DNA from: Muribaculaceae bacterium
GTDB taxonomy: Bacteria > Bacteroidota > Bacteroidia > Bacteroidales > Muribaculaceae
Length of the DNA: 39,694 bases
Assembly (NCBI GenBank): GCA_017559355.1
Contig: JAFYSL010000062.1
Span: forward strand, 1-39,694
Reading direction: 5' to 3'
A program made the translations under genes and the position numbers. The notes under the pieces were generated by a model. The model saw only the letters and a list, made by a program, of their open reading frames with translations. It was not told the DNA's origin and ran no database searches. Each line of letters starts with the position of its first letter. Within the stretch, counting starts at the first letter, position 1. Below, piece by piece: positions 31,186-39,694 of this stretch.

Positions 31186-31974
31186 TTAGTCTATTGTGCT
31201 GATGGGGAGGGCTACGATTTTCATGTCGTTTTTGCGAATGAAATCAACCACCTCTTGGCGCACTTCGCTTTCGGGTACGTCAGCCTCGATGCGACGAACA
31301 GCATTAAATACCGATGTGCCACTTTGGTATACATGGCGATAGCATTTTGCAACATCGTCAATCTGTTCCTCAGAGTATCCATGCTTGCGCATCACCACGG
31401 CATTGATACCAAAGTAACTTACAGGGTTGTGTGCAAAGACTGTAAATGGAGGCACATTACCATTGATGCGGCAACCACCTTTAATCAATGTCCAGCGTCC
31501 CACTTTGCTCTTTTCGTGAAGAATTGAGCAACTTGAAAGGATTGAACACTCTTCAACCTCTACATCACCAGCAATCAATACACTATTACCAACTACGCAT
31601 TTCCCTTTAATTACGGTGTCGTGCCCGATATGTGATTCTGCCATGATAAAGCAATCATCGCCAATGCGAGTGCCTCCGCTTGAGTAGATGCCACGATTGA
31701 TGATAACATGCTCGCGTATCACGTTATTATCGCCGATATAGCAATAAGTGTCTTCCCCTTTCCAACGGAAATCTTGTGGGTCGGCACCGATAATTGTACC
31801 TTGATATACTTTGTTATTGCGTCCCATGCGAGTGCCACGGATTACGCTTGAGTAAGGCATAATTTCGCAACCATCACCTATCTCTACATCTTTATCAATA
31901 TAAGCAAATGGGTGAATTGTTACATTTTCACCAAGTTTTGCTGTAGGGTCTACATATGCTAATGGGCTTATCAT
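31186..31974 (-). CDS. lpxA: Acyl-ACP--UDP-N-acetylglucosamine O-acyltransferase
   Basis: 262 residues, the usual LpxA length. First committed step of lipid A synthesis in the cytoplasm. Left-handed beta-helix hexapeptide repeats run from the N-terminus (MISPLAYVDPTAKLGENVTI) to ~185. LpxA landmarks: IIGADPQDFRWKGED, NVIREHVIINRG, the catalytic-His region MAESHIGHDTVI, and the C-terminal helical domain. Unusually, it is not beside lpxC, lpxD or fabZ but 32 bases after an outer-membrane efflux gene, so it may be a second paralogue co-transcribed with efflux. Confidence 0.9.
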   Translation of the reverse strand: MISPLAYVDPTAKLGENVTIHPFAYIDKDVEIGDGCEIMPYSSVIRGTRMGRNNKVYQGTIIGADPQDFRWKGEDTYCYIGDNNVIREHVIINRGIYSSGGTRIGDDCFIMAESHIGHDTVIKGKCVVGNSVLIAGDVEVEECSILSSCSILHEKSKVGRWTLIKGGCRINGNVPPFTVFAHNPVSYFGINAVVMRKHGYSEEQIDDVAKCYRHVYQSGTSVFNAVRRIEADVPESEVRQEVVDFIRKNDMKIVALPISTID

Positions 31975-32006
31975 AATTTTCTAAATTTAAGGTGTTATAA
32001 AATTGA

Positions 32007-33386
32007 TTATCTACCACCACCGAGTGATTGATAGAGATTAATAATCGCTTGTGTTTTAGTGTGTTCGCATGCTAATTGCGACATTTGAGCAGCCAATAGA
32101 TTTTGTTGTGCAGTGAGCACTTCCAAGTAAGTTGATGTTCCCAAAGTCAACAACTCTTGGGTGTATTCTACCGACTTTTCAAGATTTTCAATCTGCTTAT
32201 TCAAAAGATTTACTTTCTCATCGCTCTTTTGACACACCATCATTGCATCGCTCACCTCAGCACTTGCGTTGAGGAGTGAATATTCAAAGTTGTTCATCGC
32301 TTGCTTTTGAGCAGCCTTTGACGCTTCGAGTGTTGCGATGTTTTTGCCACGAGAGAATAAGGGAGCAGTCAACTGTCCAGCAAGTTGAATAAACCAATCA
32401 CCAGGATTAACTATTACCGAACCTGCTGAGTTGGTAAAGCCGCCATTTGCCGAGATTGTCAAATTGGGATAGAACGCTGCACGAGCAAGATTGGTTGCAT
32501 AGAATGCTTTTGCCAATTCCATCTCCGACGCATATACGTCAGGGCGAGCAGCCAATTCTGCCATAGGCACACCTGCTCTCACAATATTAGGCATAGTCAT
32601 TACTGCTTGTGATGAGATGCTCCATTTTTGAGGTAACACATTGAGGAGTAACGACATTGTATTGTTTGTATCATTGAGCGATACTTCAAGGTCGGTGATA
32701 GTAGCCAACAAATTATAGTAACTTGCAGTGCTTTGCACGATAGCAGCCTCGTTAAGGCGTCCATCAAGTTTGAGATTCTTCATTACCTCAATACTTTCAG
32801 CCCATAGACGAGCAGTTTCATTATACAACTCGATTTGGCGTTGTATTGTTGCTATAGCATAGTAACAGTTTGCTACGCCACCTATGATTTGAGAGCGAAC
32901 GGCTTGATTATAAGCCTTTGTTTGCTCTACTGTAACCTCTGCGCTACGTTTGTTGTTGAGTAATTTGCCGAAGATGTCGATTTCCCAGCTCACAGCCAAT
33001 GGAATTTGGTATGTACCAATGAAATCGCTACCTGCAAACGATGAATAACTCCCACTTGGAGCCAATGCTACCGATGGGAGATAGCTCAATTTAGCGCCTT
33101 TGAGTTGTGCTTGTGCAATATCTACATTGAGTTTGGCATTTTGTAGGTTCACATTGTTTTCAAGGGCTTTGTTAATCAAGTCAACGAGTACAGGATCGGT
33201 AAACACCTCTTCCCAACGAAGATTGCCAAATGCATTTGTGTCAACAGCCTCCTCTTTTACTTTTGCATACTCTGCTACGAGTGCGCTACCATCTTGAGGT
33301 GTTTCATATTTTTTATATATGCCACAACTGCTCAGCATAGCGATGCTGAGAGTCATGGTTGCAATATATTTCATCTTATTAGTCAT
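32007..33386 (-). CDS. TolC/OprM-like outer-membrane efflux lipoprotein
   Basis: 459 residues from the ATG at 33386; a second ATG at 33374 is also possible. Signal with lipobox AMLSSCGIYK. NodT-family pattern: LRWEEVFTDPVLVDLINKAL, then NVNLQNAKLNVDIAQAQLKG, SYLPSVALAPSGSYSS, and WEIDIFGKLLNNKRSAE in repeat 1; the second half has LAARPDVYASEMEL, ARAAFYPNLTISANGGFTN and TYLEVLTAQQNLLAAQ. Trimers form the outer-membrane channel of tripartite pumps. The RND permease stop lies 14 bases upstream. Confidence 0.93.
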   Translation of the reverse strand: MTNKMKYIATMTLSIAMLSSCGIYKKYETPQDGSALVAEYAKVKEEAVDTNAFGNLRWEEVFTDPVLVDLINKALENNVNLQNAKLNVDIAQAQLKGAKLSYLPSVALAPSGSYSSFAGSDFIGTYQIPLAVSWEIDIFGKLLNNKRSAEVTVEQTKAYNQAVRSQIIGGVANCYYAIATIQRQIELYNETARLWAESIEVMKNLKLDGRLNEAAIVQSTASYYNLLATITDLEVSLNDTNNTMSLLLNVLPQKWSISSQAVMTMPNIVRAGVPMAELAARPDVYASEMELAKAFYATNLARAAFYPNLTISANGGFTNSAGSVIVNPGDWFIQLAGQLTAPLFSRGKNIATLEASKAAQKQAMNNFEYSLLNASAEVSDAMMVCQKSDEKVNLLNKQIENLEKSVEYTQELLTLGTSTYLEVLTAQQNLLAAQMSQLACEHTKTQAIINLYQSLGGGR

Positions 33387-33400
33387 AGTCGTAACAGTAT

Positions 33401-36400
33401 TTAGTTGCGTGAATATTGTTCCAATTCCGATTCGATACCTTGGTTGTCGGTGTCTTTCCACTTGATTGGAGTGAATTTTTCTTGAATTGTTTGGAAGATT
33501 ACAAACAACGCGGGCACGATAAATACTTGGAGTATCATACCTATTAACATACCACCAATCGAACCAGCACCAAGAGCGTTATTACCATTTGCTCCTACAC
33601 CCGATGCAAACATCATTGGCAACAAACCAATAATCAATGCCAACGAAGTCATCAAGATTGGACGCAAACGTGCTGCAGCACCCGCCACGGCTGCATTTGC
33701 TATGCTCATACCTGTGCGACGGCGTTCTACCGCGAATTCTACAATCAAGATTGCGTTCTTCGCCAACAAACCGATAAGCATAATCAATGCAATTTGTAGA
33801 TATACGTTGTTGGTTATATCACCTATTTTTGCAAAGATAAATGTACCCATCAATCCGAATGGGATAGAGAGGATTACACCTAATGGAAGGATATAACTTT
33901 CGTATTGTGCACTCAACAAGAGATATACAAACAAGAAACACAATCCGAAGATAATTGCTGTTGCGCTACCCGATGAAGATTGTTCTTCGCGAGTCATACC
34001 AGCATATTCATAGCCATAACCTTGTGGTAGATATTGAGCAGCCGTACGTTCGATAGCGGCAATTGCGTCACCCGATGAATATCCAGGTGCTGGAGTACCT
34101 GATACTGAAATCGCAGTAAACATATTGAAACGAGTCAACAAGTCGGGACCATAAACGCGTTTAAGCGATACGAAATTGCTGATTGGGGCCATTTCAGCGC
34201 CGTTGCGCACCTTAATGCTATTAAGTGTTTCAGGTGATACGCGTGAATCGGGAGTTGCCTGCATCATCACACGATAAAGTTTACCGAAACGGTTGAAGTT
34301 AGATACATACATACCACCATAATAGCCTTGCAATGTAGTGAGGATTGTTTGTGGGCTCAATCCTGCTTGTTTTGCTTTAGCCACATCGATGTCCACTAAA
34401 TATTGAGGGAACGATGGGTTGAATGTAGTGTATGCCATTTGAATTTCTGGGCATTTGTTCAACTCAGCAAGGAAGTTCATAGCAATACCATGGAATTTAT
34501 TGATATCACCACCAGTTTTATCTTGAAGTTTCAAGTCAAAGCCATTTGTTACTGAGTAACCCGAAATCATAGGTGGGGCAAAGAACATTACACGACCATC
34601 TTTGATTTTTTGTCCAGTCATTCCGTAGAGTTGTTGAACGATTTTGTCGCTACGTTCATCTTCGCTACGTTCCTCCCAGTTTTTCAATTTGATGATAAAT
34701 GCACCGTATGTTGCACCTTGACCAGCTACGAAACTATATCCGTTTACCATCACGCGAGTTTGGATTGCTGGTACTTGAGCAAGAATTTGATCCACTTGGT
34801 CAAGAACCTCACCTGTGCGTTCTTGTGATGTAGCTGGAGGCATGTCGATTACGGCAAAAATTGTACCTGTATCTTCATCGGGCACGAGTGCTGTAGGTGT
34901 TGAACCCATCAACCACACAAGCGCTGCAATAGCGATAACCACGATAAGGAGTGAAATTTTCTTTGCTTTGATAAAGAATTTAGTTACACCTTTATATTTT
35001 TCAAGCATTGCATCATAAGCAGCGTTAAATCCAGTATGGAAACGCTTTACAAAACTTTGTTTTCCTTCCTCATGTTCTTCATGTGGTTTGAGGAAAATTG
35101 CACAAAGAGCAGGAGAGAGTGTCAACGCGTTCACTGCCGAGAATGCAATAGAGATTGCCATTGTAATACCAAATTGCTTGTAGAATACACCACTTGTACC
35201 AGGCATAAACGATACTGGAATAAACACAAGCATCATTACCAATGTAATAGAAATCAATGCACCAGCAATTTCACCCATTGCGTCGATTGAAGCACGACGA
35301 GCCGATTTGTAGCCCACATCGAGTTTGGCGTGTACCGCCTCGACCACCACAATGGCGTCATCGACCACAATCGCAATCGCCAGAACGAGTGCTGAAAGTG
35401 TAATCAAATTGATTGAGAAACCAATAAGGTTCATCACGAAGAATGTACCAATCAATGCTACTGGAATAGCGATTGCAGGAATGATTGTTGAACGAATATC
35501 TTGAAGGAAGATATATACCACGATAAACACGAGTACAAATGCCTCGAGCAATGTTTTTATTACCTCGTGGATTGATGCTTCAAGGAACTCATTTGTATTC
35601 ATTGGCACCTCAATAGCCAACCCCTTAGGAAGATCTTTCTTTGCATCTTCAAGCATCGCGAGAATGTTCTTGATGATTTCAGTTGCATTTGATCCTGGAG
35701 TTTGGAAAATCATTGCTGTTGCAGCAGTTTTGCCATTTACCTTGCTTTCAAAACCGTAAGATACGCGGCCCAATTCCACTTCGGCAACATCTTTCAAGTA
35801 AAGAATTTCTCCGTCGGGAGAGGCTTTAACTACAATTTGTTCAAATTCTTCAGGAGTTACCAAGCGTCCTTTATATTTCATAATATATTGGAAACTTTGG
35901 TTGCCCCATTCACCAAATTGACCAGGAGCAGCTTCTATGTTTTGTTCTGAAAGTACAGCAGAGATATCCGAAGGCATCAATCCATATTGTGCCATAACAT
36001 CGGGTTTGAGCCATATACGCATTGAGTAGTCGGCACCAAGCACCATTGCATCACCCACACCACTCACACGTTGAATTTGTGGAATGATGTTGATTTTCAA
36101 ATAGTTCTCAACAAATTCAGTTGATAGAGTGCTATCTTCGGCATATACACTCACCGCCATCAACATTGATGTTTGGCGTTTTTGAGTAATCACACCCACT
36201 TTTGTTACTTCGGCAGGGAGCAAACCTTGTGCTTTTGCTACACGGTTTTGAACATCAATAGCCGCCATATCGGGGTCATAACCTTGCTCAAAATACACTG
36301 TAATAGTTGCATTACCTGTATTGGTCGCTGTTGATGTCATGTAAGTCATGTTTTGAGCACCGTTGATTTGTTCTTCAAGAGGTGCTACTACCGAGTTAAG

Positions 36401-36574
36401 CACAGCTTGTGCATTCGCCCCAGTATAAGTTGTTTGCACCGAGATTGTAGGTGGTGCAATATCTGGGAATTGTGTTACGGGGAGAGCAAATAACCCAATC
36501 AACCCCAATAACACGATGAATATTGAGATAACCGTCGAAAGTACTGGACGATTAATAAAATTATCAAGTTTCAT
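33401..36574 (-). CDS. RND-family (HAE1/AcrB-like) efflux permease
   Basis: 1057 residues, standard for the family. Proton-driven drug and amphiphile pump in the inner membrane. Features: N-terminal FINRPVLSTVISIFIVLLG, LPVTQFPDIAPPTISVQTTY, porter-domain blocks (QNRVAKAQGLLP, QNIEAAPGQFGE), TM4 with VDDAIVVVEAVHA carrying the proton-relay aspartates, LVPDEDTGTIF after TM7, and TM10-12 ending MIGLLAKNAILIVEFAVERR. It is flanked by the adaptor 39 bases upstream and the outer-membrane factor 14 bases downstream. Substrate range cannot be read from sequence. Confidence 0.97.
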   Translation of the reverse strand: MKLDNFINRPVLSTVISIFIVLLGLIGLFALPVTQFPDIAPPTISVQTTYTGANAQAVLNSVVAPLEEQINGAQNMTYMTSTATNTGNATITVYFEQGYDPDMAAIDVQNRVAKAQGLLPAEVTKVGVITQKRQTSMLMAVSVYAEDSTLSTEFVENYLKINIIPQIQRVSGVGDAMVLGADYSMRIWLKPDVMAQYGLMPSDISAVLSEQNIEAAPGQFGEWGNQSFQYIMKYKGRLVTPEEFEQIVVKASPDGEILYLKDVAEVELGRVSYGFESKVNGKTAATAMIFQTPGSNATEIIKNILAMLEDAKKDLPKGLAIEVPMNTNEFLEASIHEVIKTLLEAFVLVFIVVYIFLQDIRSTIIPAIAIPVALIGTFFVMNLIGFSINLITLSALVLAIAIVVDDAIVVVEAVHAKLDVGYKSARRASIDAMGEIAGALISITLVMMLVFIPVSFMPGTSGVFYKQFGITMAISIAFSAVNALTLSPALCAIFLKPHEEHEEGKQSFVKRFHTGFNAAYDAMLEKYKGVTKFFIKAKKISLLIVVIAIAALVWLMGSTPTALVPDEDTGTIFAVIDMPPATSQERTGEVLDQVDQILAQVPAIQTRVMVNGYSFVAGQGATYGAFIIKLKNWEERSEDERSDKIVQQLYGMTGQKIKDGRVMFFAPPMISGYSVTNGFDLKLQDKTGGDINKFHGIAMNFLAELNKCPEIQMAYTTFNPSFPQYLVDIDVAKAKQAGLSPQTILTTLQGYYGGMYVSNFNRFGKLYRVMMQATPDSRVSPETLNSIKVRNGAEMAPISNFVSLKRVYGPDLLTRFNMFTAISVSGTPAPGYSSGDAIAAIERTAAQYLPQGYGYEYAGMTREEQSSSGSATAIIFGLCFLFVYLLLSAQYESYILPLGVILSIPFGLMGTFIFAKIGDITNNVYLQIALIMLIGLLAKNAILIVEFAVERRRTGMSIANAAVAGAAARLRPILMTSLALIIGLLPMMFASGVGANGNNALGAGSIGGMLIGMILQVFIVPALFVIFQTIQEKFTPIKWKDTDNQGIESELEQYSRN

Positions 36575-36613
36575 AAGCGATTAATTATGATAATTAATAA
36601 AATTGGGGTTTGA

Positions 36614-37756
36614 TTATTTTGTTGCAGTTTTATCTATAGGCTTGATTGTAAGATTTTCTTTTACAGTTGTACCTACACCTTCTATTACAATTTTATCACC
36701 CGCTTTAAGACCATTTGTTACGATATATTCTTGTCCATCATTGATTTCAAACACTTCGATTGCTTTGCTTTCGGTTTTGTTTGAATCATTTACAAGATAT
36801 ACATATTTCTTATCTTGAATTTCGTATGTAGCCTTTTGAGGAATGATAATCACATCATTTTCCACATATGGGAAAATCACTGCTCCAGTGCTACCACTGC
36901 GAAGCATGCCTGCAGGATTGTCAAATAATGCTCTTACAGAAGCAGAACCAGTTGATTGGTCAATCACTCCCGATACAGTTGCAACTTTACCCTCTATGCC
37001 ATATATAGTGCCATCAGCAAGACGAAGATTTACTGCTGGCATTGCAGCGATAGCTTCGTCGAGAGATAATGCTCCATTGTTGGTTAAGTTGAGGATATCC
37101 TTTTCGTTGAGTGAAAAATAAGCATATACTTGACCATTATCACTCACTGTTGTCAATGGTTGAGCCATTGATGGAGATGCAAGTGCGCCCACGCGGTTAG
37201 GAATTGCTCCTACAACACCATTGCTTGGTGCAGTAACTATAGTGTATGACAAATTCTTGCGAGCATTCACGAGGTTGGCATTTGCTTGTGCCAATTGTGC
37301 TTCAGCTTGAGCAAGGGAATTTTCAGAGAGTTTATATTCATATTCGCTAATGATATTTTTTTCATAGAGCGATTTTTTGTTGTTGGTAGTGAGTTGTGCT
37401 GTTGCTACTGCAGTTTCAGCAACTTTTACGGCTGCTTGTGCTTGATCTACTGCTGCTTGATATTGCACTTGATCGAGAGTGAACAATGCTTGACCTTTTC
37501 TCACCTTTTGACCTTCGTCAACATGTACCTTTGTGATAAATCCAGTAACTTGTGGGCGAATGTCAATATCGGCTTTACCCTTAATTTGAGCAGGGTATGA
37601 GCGTTGTAGATTTGAATTGCTTGTAGATACTGTAATAGTCGCAATTTCGGGAGCTGGAGCTTGTTGTTGCTCTTGTTTGCCTCCACATGATGTCATTGCA
37701 GCAAGAGAAGCGATAGCAATCGACAAAGAAACTGATTTAAACATTTTTACTTTCAT
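36614..37756 (-). CDS. RND periplasmic adaptor (membrane fusion) lipoprotein
   Basis: 380 residues. Signal with lipobox SLAAMTSCGG (Cys24). Lipoyl half-motifs DIDIRPQVTGFITKVHVDEG (~64-85) and ARKNLSYTIVTAPSNGVVG (~165-185) flank a coiled-coil hairpin (AVDQAQAAVKVAETAVATAQ, then SLAQAEAQLAQANANL). Beta-barrel and membrane-proximal domains follow. It links the inner-membrane pump to the outer-membrane channel and is first gene of the operon. Confidence 0.95.
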   Translation of the reverse strand: MKVKMFKSVSLSIAIASLAAMTSCGGKQEQQQAPAPEIATITVSTSNSNLQRSYPAQIKGKADIDIRPQVTGFITKVHVDEGQKVRKGQALFTLDQVQYQAAVDQAQAAVKVAETAVATAQLTTNNKKSLYEKNIISEYEYKLSENSLAQAEAQLAQANANLVNARKNLSYTIVTAPSNGVVGAIPNRVGALASPSMAQPLTTVSDNGQVYAYFSLNEKDILNLTNNGALSLDEAIAAMPAVNLRLADGTIYGIEGKVATVSGVIDQSTGSASVRALFDNPAGMLRSGSTGAVIFPYVENDVIIIPQKATYEIQDKKYVYLVNDSNKTESKAIEVFEINDGQEYIVTNGLKAGDKIVIEGVGTTVKENLTIKPIDKTATK

Positions 37757-37829
37757 ATATTTAATCGTTTTTAATTATTATCATTAATAATTGAGGTTCA
37801 GTTATGTTAGGGTATATTTATTCAATATG

Positions 37830-37859
37830 CGAAGATATAAAAATGTTTTAATAATGAAA
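37830..37859 (-). promoter_or_regulatory. Probable promoter of the efflux operon
   Basis: Minus strand TTTC, 18-base spacer, TATCTTCG; each element deviates from TTTG / TAnnTTTG by one base. It lies ~75 bases before the adaptor start. Confidence 0.45.
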
Positions 37860-37996
37860 AGAAATTATTCCAAAATCACAACCTTCTATCCCTTTTAAAC
37901 CAAAAAAGTATGTGGGAGAATAGGGTACCTAATTGTTGTTTCTCCTTTCTGTGTGTGATTGTCTGCAGCTTCTAGATATTTGACTATGGTTAGCGC

Positions 37997-38028
37997 AAAA
38001 AAAACGAGCAACCCGATTGGGTTGCTCG
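37997..38028 (-). terminator. Strong terminator after the codon-biased secreted protein gene
   Basis: Perfect 10-bp stem CGAGCAACCC / GGGTTGCTCG with a 4-base loop; on the minus strand followed by eight T residues. It begins 25 bases after the stop codon. Confidence 0.95.
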
Positions 38029-38052
38029 CTGTATATTTTAAGTTGGAGTTAA

Positions 38053-39483
38053 TTACTTAACAAGAACTTTAGATGCGTTGTTGCCAGCTTTCTTAATGAA
38101 GAGACCGTTTTCTGGGTTAGCAACTTTTACACCTTGAAGGTTGTAGTAAACTGCTTCGCCTTCTACTTCTTCAACTTCGATACCTTCTACACCAACACCT
38201 TCTTCGAATTTATCGTTGAAACCATCTTCAGCTACGCAGTAAAGTGCAAGACCGTTGAAGTTTTTGTAAGAGAAGATGTAAGCTCCTTGTTTGCCATTTT
38301 CGTCGTCAACAACAGTAACGTCGATGTTGTGGATACGAGTACCACCGTCAGATACTTCACCGAGACCAGCTTCTGGAAGGCTCCAGTATTTACGCATACC
38401 TTCGAAAGTCATACCTTCGCCAAGTTGGCAAACGTTGATACGGCAACCTGGAGATACGTTGTATTGAGCTTCAGCATATACGATGAAAGGAACTTCACCA
38501 AGAACGAATTCGTTAACACCATTACAACCTACAGCTGGAGCCAAGTCTGGAGCAGAAGCGAAGCTTTCAGCCAAAGAAAGTGAAGAAAGGTAAAGTGAAG
38601 GACAAGTTGTGAAACCGTCAACATAGAACATAGAACCTACGTGACCTTCTTCAGCAACGATTCTTACAGTAGCAGAAGAAGAACCCCAAGTAGCTTGGTC
38701 AGCTGGGTAAGTATCAAGACCATCGTAGTAAGATACATAACCAGCGAAGTCATCTTCGTTAGCAACCCATTCAGTTTCACCTTGAGCAAGTTCCCAACGA
38801 TAGAGACAACATTTTTCACCTGAAGTAGTAGCACCTACAGCAGCCATACATACAGCGTTAGAAGTTTCACCAGTGATGTCACCTACAACGTCCCAGTAGT
38901 CGCAGCGACCACCTGCACCTGATTCTTCAGCAGGAAGAGCCCATTGACCTACGTTTTTACAAGCACCTGTAGCGATGTCAGTTACAACATAGATTTGAGC
39001 AGGTTTAACGCTAACGTCGCTGTACATACCAGCAAACCACAAGTTACCAGCATCGTCGATACCTACTTGGTTAGCACAAAGAAGACCAGATACTGGAACA
39101 CCGTCGCAAGTCAAAGCGATTTCACCTTCGTAAGCACCTGATTCAAGGTCGAATACTACGAGGTGAGCGTAGTCGTTAGATACAGAGTCAACTACAACTG
39201 GTTTAGAATAACCGATGTAAATTTTGCTGTTTTCAGTGTCAACAACAGCTGAACGAGCTTTTGTACCAGCTTCTTTCACGAAAGGAAGGTTCAAGAATTT
39301 GTCAACATCGTGAATACGGTCGATAACCCATTTAGATTTACAAGTAATACCTGTTTCAGCGTCAGCTTCATAAGTGTGACCATCATTTACGGTTGGTCTT
39401 GTAACGTTTGCGTCAAGGTCTTGTGCAGAAGCCATTGAAGAAAGACCTAAAACGGCTGCACCGAGGAGTAAAAATTTCTTCAT
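38053..39483 (-). CDS. Highly codon-biased secreted protein with type IX-like sorting tail
   Basis: 476 residues. Signal peptide MKKFLLLGAAVLGLSSMASA. The middle has repeated beta motifs (AHLVVFDLESGAYEGEIAL, QVGIDDAGNLWFAGMYSD, AQIYVVTDIATGACKNVGQW) that suggest a beta-propeller. The C-terminal ~45 residues contain an acidic linker (GIEVEEVEGEA), then VYYNLQGVKVANPENGLFIK and a terminal VLVK, the shape of a type IX secretion sorting domain. Codon choice is extremely uniform (GGT, GAA, GCT, AAC, CTT dominate), far more than in neighbours, pointing to very high expression. It has a full promoter and a strong terminator. Function is not recognised. Confidence 0.9.
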   Translation of the reverse strand: MKKFLLLGAAVLGLSSMASAQDLDANVTRPTVNDGHTYEADAETGITCKSKWVIDRIHDVDKFLNLPFVKEAGTKARSAVVDTENSKIYIGYSKPVVVDSVSNDYAHLVVFDLESGAYEGEIALTCDGVPVSGLLCANQVGIDDAGNLWFAGMYSDVSVKPAQIYVVTDIATGACKNVGQWALPAEESGAGGRCDYWDVVGDITGETSNAVCMAAVGATTSGEKCCLYRWELAQGETEWVANEDDFAGYVSYYDGLDTYPADQATWGSSSATVRIVAEEGHVGSMFYVDGFTTCPSLYLSSLSLAESFASAPDLAPAVGCNGVNEFVLGEVPFIVYAEAQYNVSPGCRINVCQLGEGMTFEGMRKYWSLPEAGLGEVSDGGTRIHNIDVTVVDDENGKQGAYIFSYKNFNGLALYCVAEDGFNDKFEEGVGVEGIEVEEVEGEAVYYNLQGVKVANPENGLFIKKAGNNASKVLVK

Positions 39484-39543
39484 AAATTAATAATTTAAAG
39501 TTAGTAAAAAAAATATTTAGTTTTTATAATATATTTCACGGCG

Positions 39544-39574
39544 CTAATTTACGCAGTTTTTTTTATTCCACAAA
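39544..39574 (-). promoter_or_regulatory. Promoter of the codon-biased secreted protein gene
   Basis: Minus strand TTTG, exactly 19 bases, TAAATTAG (two mismatches to TAnnTTTG). Predicted leader of ~54 AT-rich bases before the ATG at 39483. The rest of 39575-39694 shows T/A tracts and no recognisable gene. Confidence 0.65.
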
Positions 39575-39694
39575 TTTTTTTTGTCAAAAAACACACTTTT
39601 AACAAAAATAACGAAAAGAAGGTTCAAGTAAAATTAATAATTGAGGCTGCTTCTTGTTTTTGATAGAATGATAGAATGGGCATAAGGCTAACGC

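Larger units (their letters stand above)
37757..38052. other. Intergenic region between efflux operon and codon-biased gene
   Basis: Holds a weak promoter for the efflux operon (37830-37859), an AT-rich leader, and the terminator of the next gene at 37997-38028. No coding sequence seen. No local transcription regulator of the efflux operon is encoded beside it. Confidence 0.6.

Overview
The window looks like chromosomal DNA from a gut-type Bacteroidales bacterium. Evidence: repeated TAnnTTTG -7 promoter elements instead of sigma70 boxes, BspA-like leucine-rich surface proteins ending in type IX-like sorting tails, SPII lipoproteins, an inositol-lipid gene cluster of the kind known from gut Bacteroidetes, and little Shine-Dalgarno signal. 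Family or species cannot be fixed from the sequence.

Layout. (1) 1-1468: 3' part of a BspA-like LRR protein cut by the window edge. (2) 1812-7006: six same-strand genes forming a compact phage-capsid-like cluster: a helical scaffold-like protein, an SU10-type major capsid-like protein with an added N-terminal membrane segment, a translationally coupled small protein, a portal protein, and two small proteins with their own host-type promoter. No terminase, tail, integrase or lysis gene is visible, and unrelated host genes flank both sides. This is the most unusual part of the window. (3) 7003-8178 (-): MscS-type channel, its stop overlapping the last capsid-cluster gene. (4) 8431-14921 (+): pdxA, a GtrA-like flippase, then a probable inositol-lipid pathway: sugar/inositol nucleotidyltransferase, an ATP-grasp enzyme, CDP-alcohol phosphatidyltransferase, HAD phosphatase and myo-inositol-1-phosphate synthase. 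(5) 15147-17348 (-): a second, complete BspA-like protein whose 3' end and downstream DNA nearly match those of the first. (6) 17559-20236 (+): rsmA/ksgA, mgtE and a small membrane-anchored protein. (7) 20276-21290 (-): DUF308-like membrane protein and a macro-like protein; 21419-22531 (+): secreted SGNH esterase. (8) 22595-25907 (-): AlbA_2 protein, luxS, mtnN (activated-methyl recycling) and a beta-helix lipoprotein. (9) 26033-26210 (-): tRNA-Gly(TCC) and tRNA-Tyr(GTA) with their own promoter and terminator. (10) 26232-29770 (-): ribH, a TPR protein, then the recF-DUF721-thioesterase operon. (11) 29807-31016 (-): AbiEii-like toxin with an XRE antitoxin and a clear promoter/operator. (12) 31186-37756 (-): tripartite RND efflux operon followed by lpxA. 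(13) 38053-39483 (-): a strongly codon-biased secreted protein with its own promoter and terminator.

Intergenic DNA repeatedly carries polypurine/polypyrimidine tracts with shared sub-motifs. They occur beside BspA genes, inside the capsid cluster and beside housekeeping genes, so they are a genome-wide feature and suggest that the capsid cluster is long resident. No CRISPR array, rRNA gene, transposase or integrase was found.
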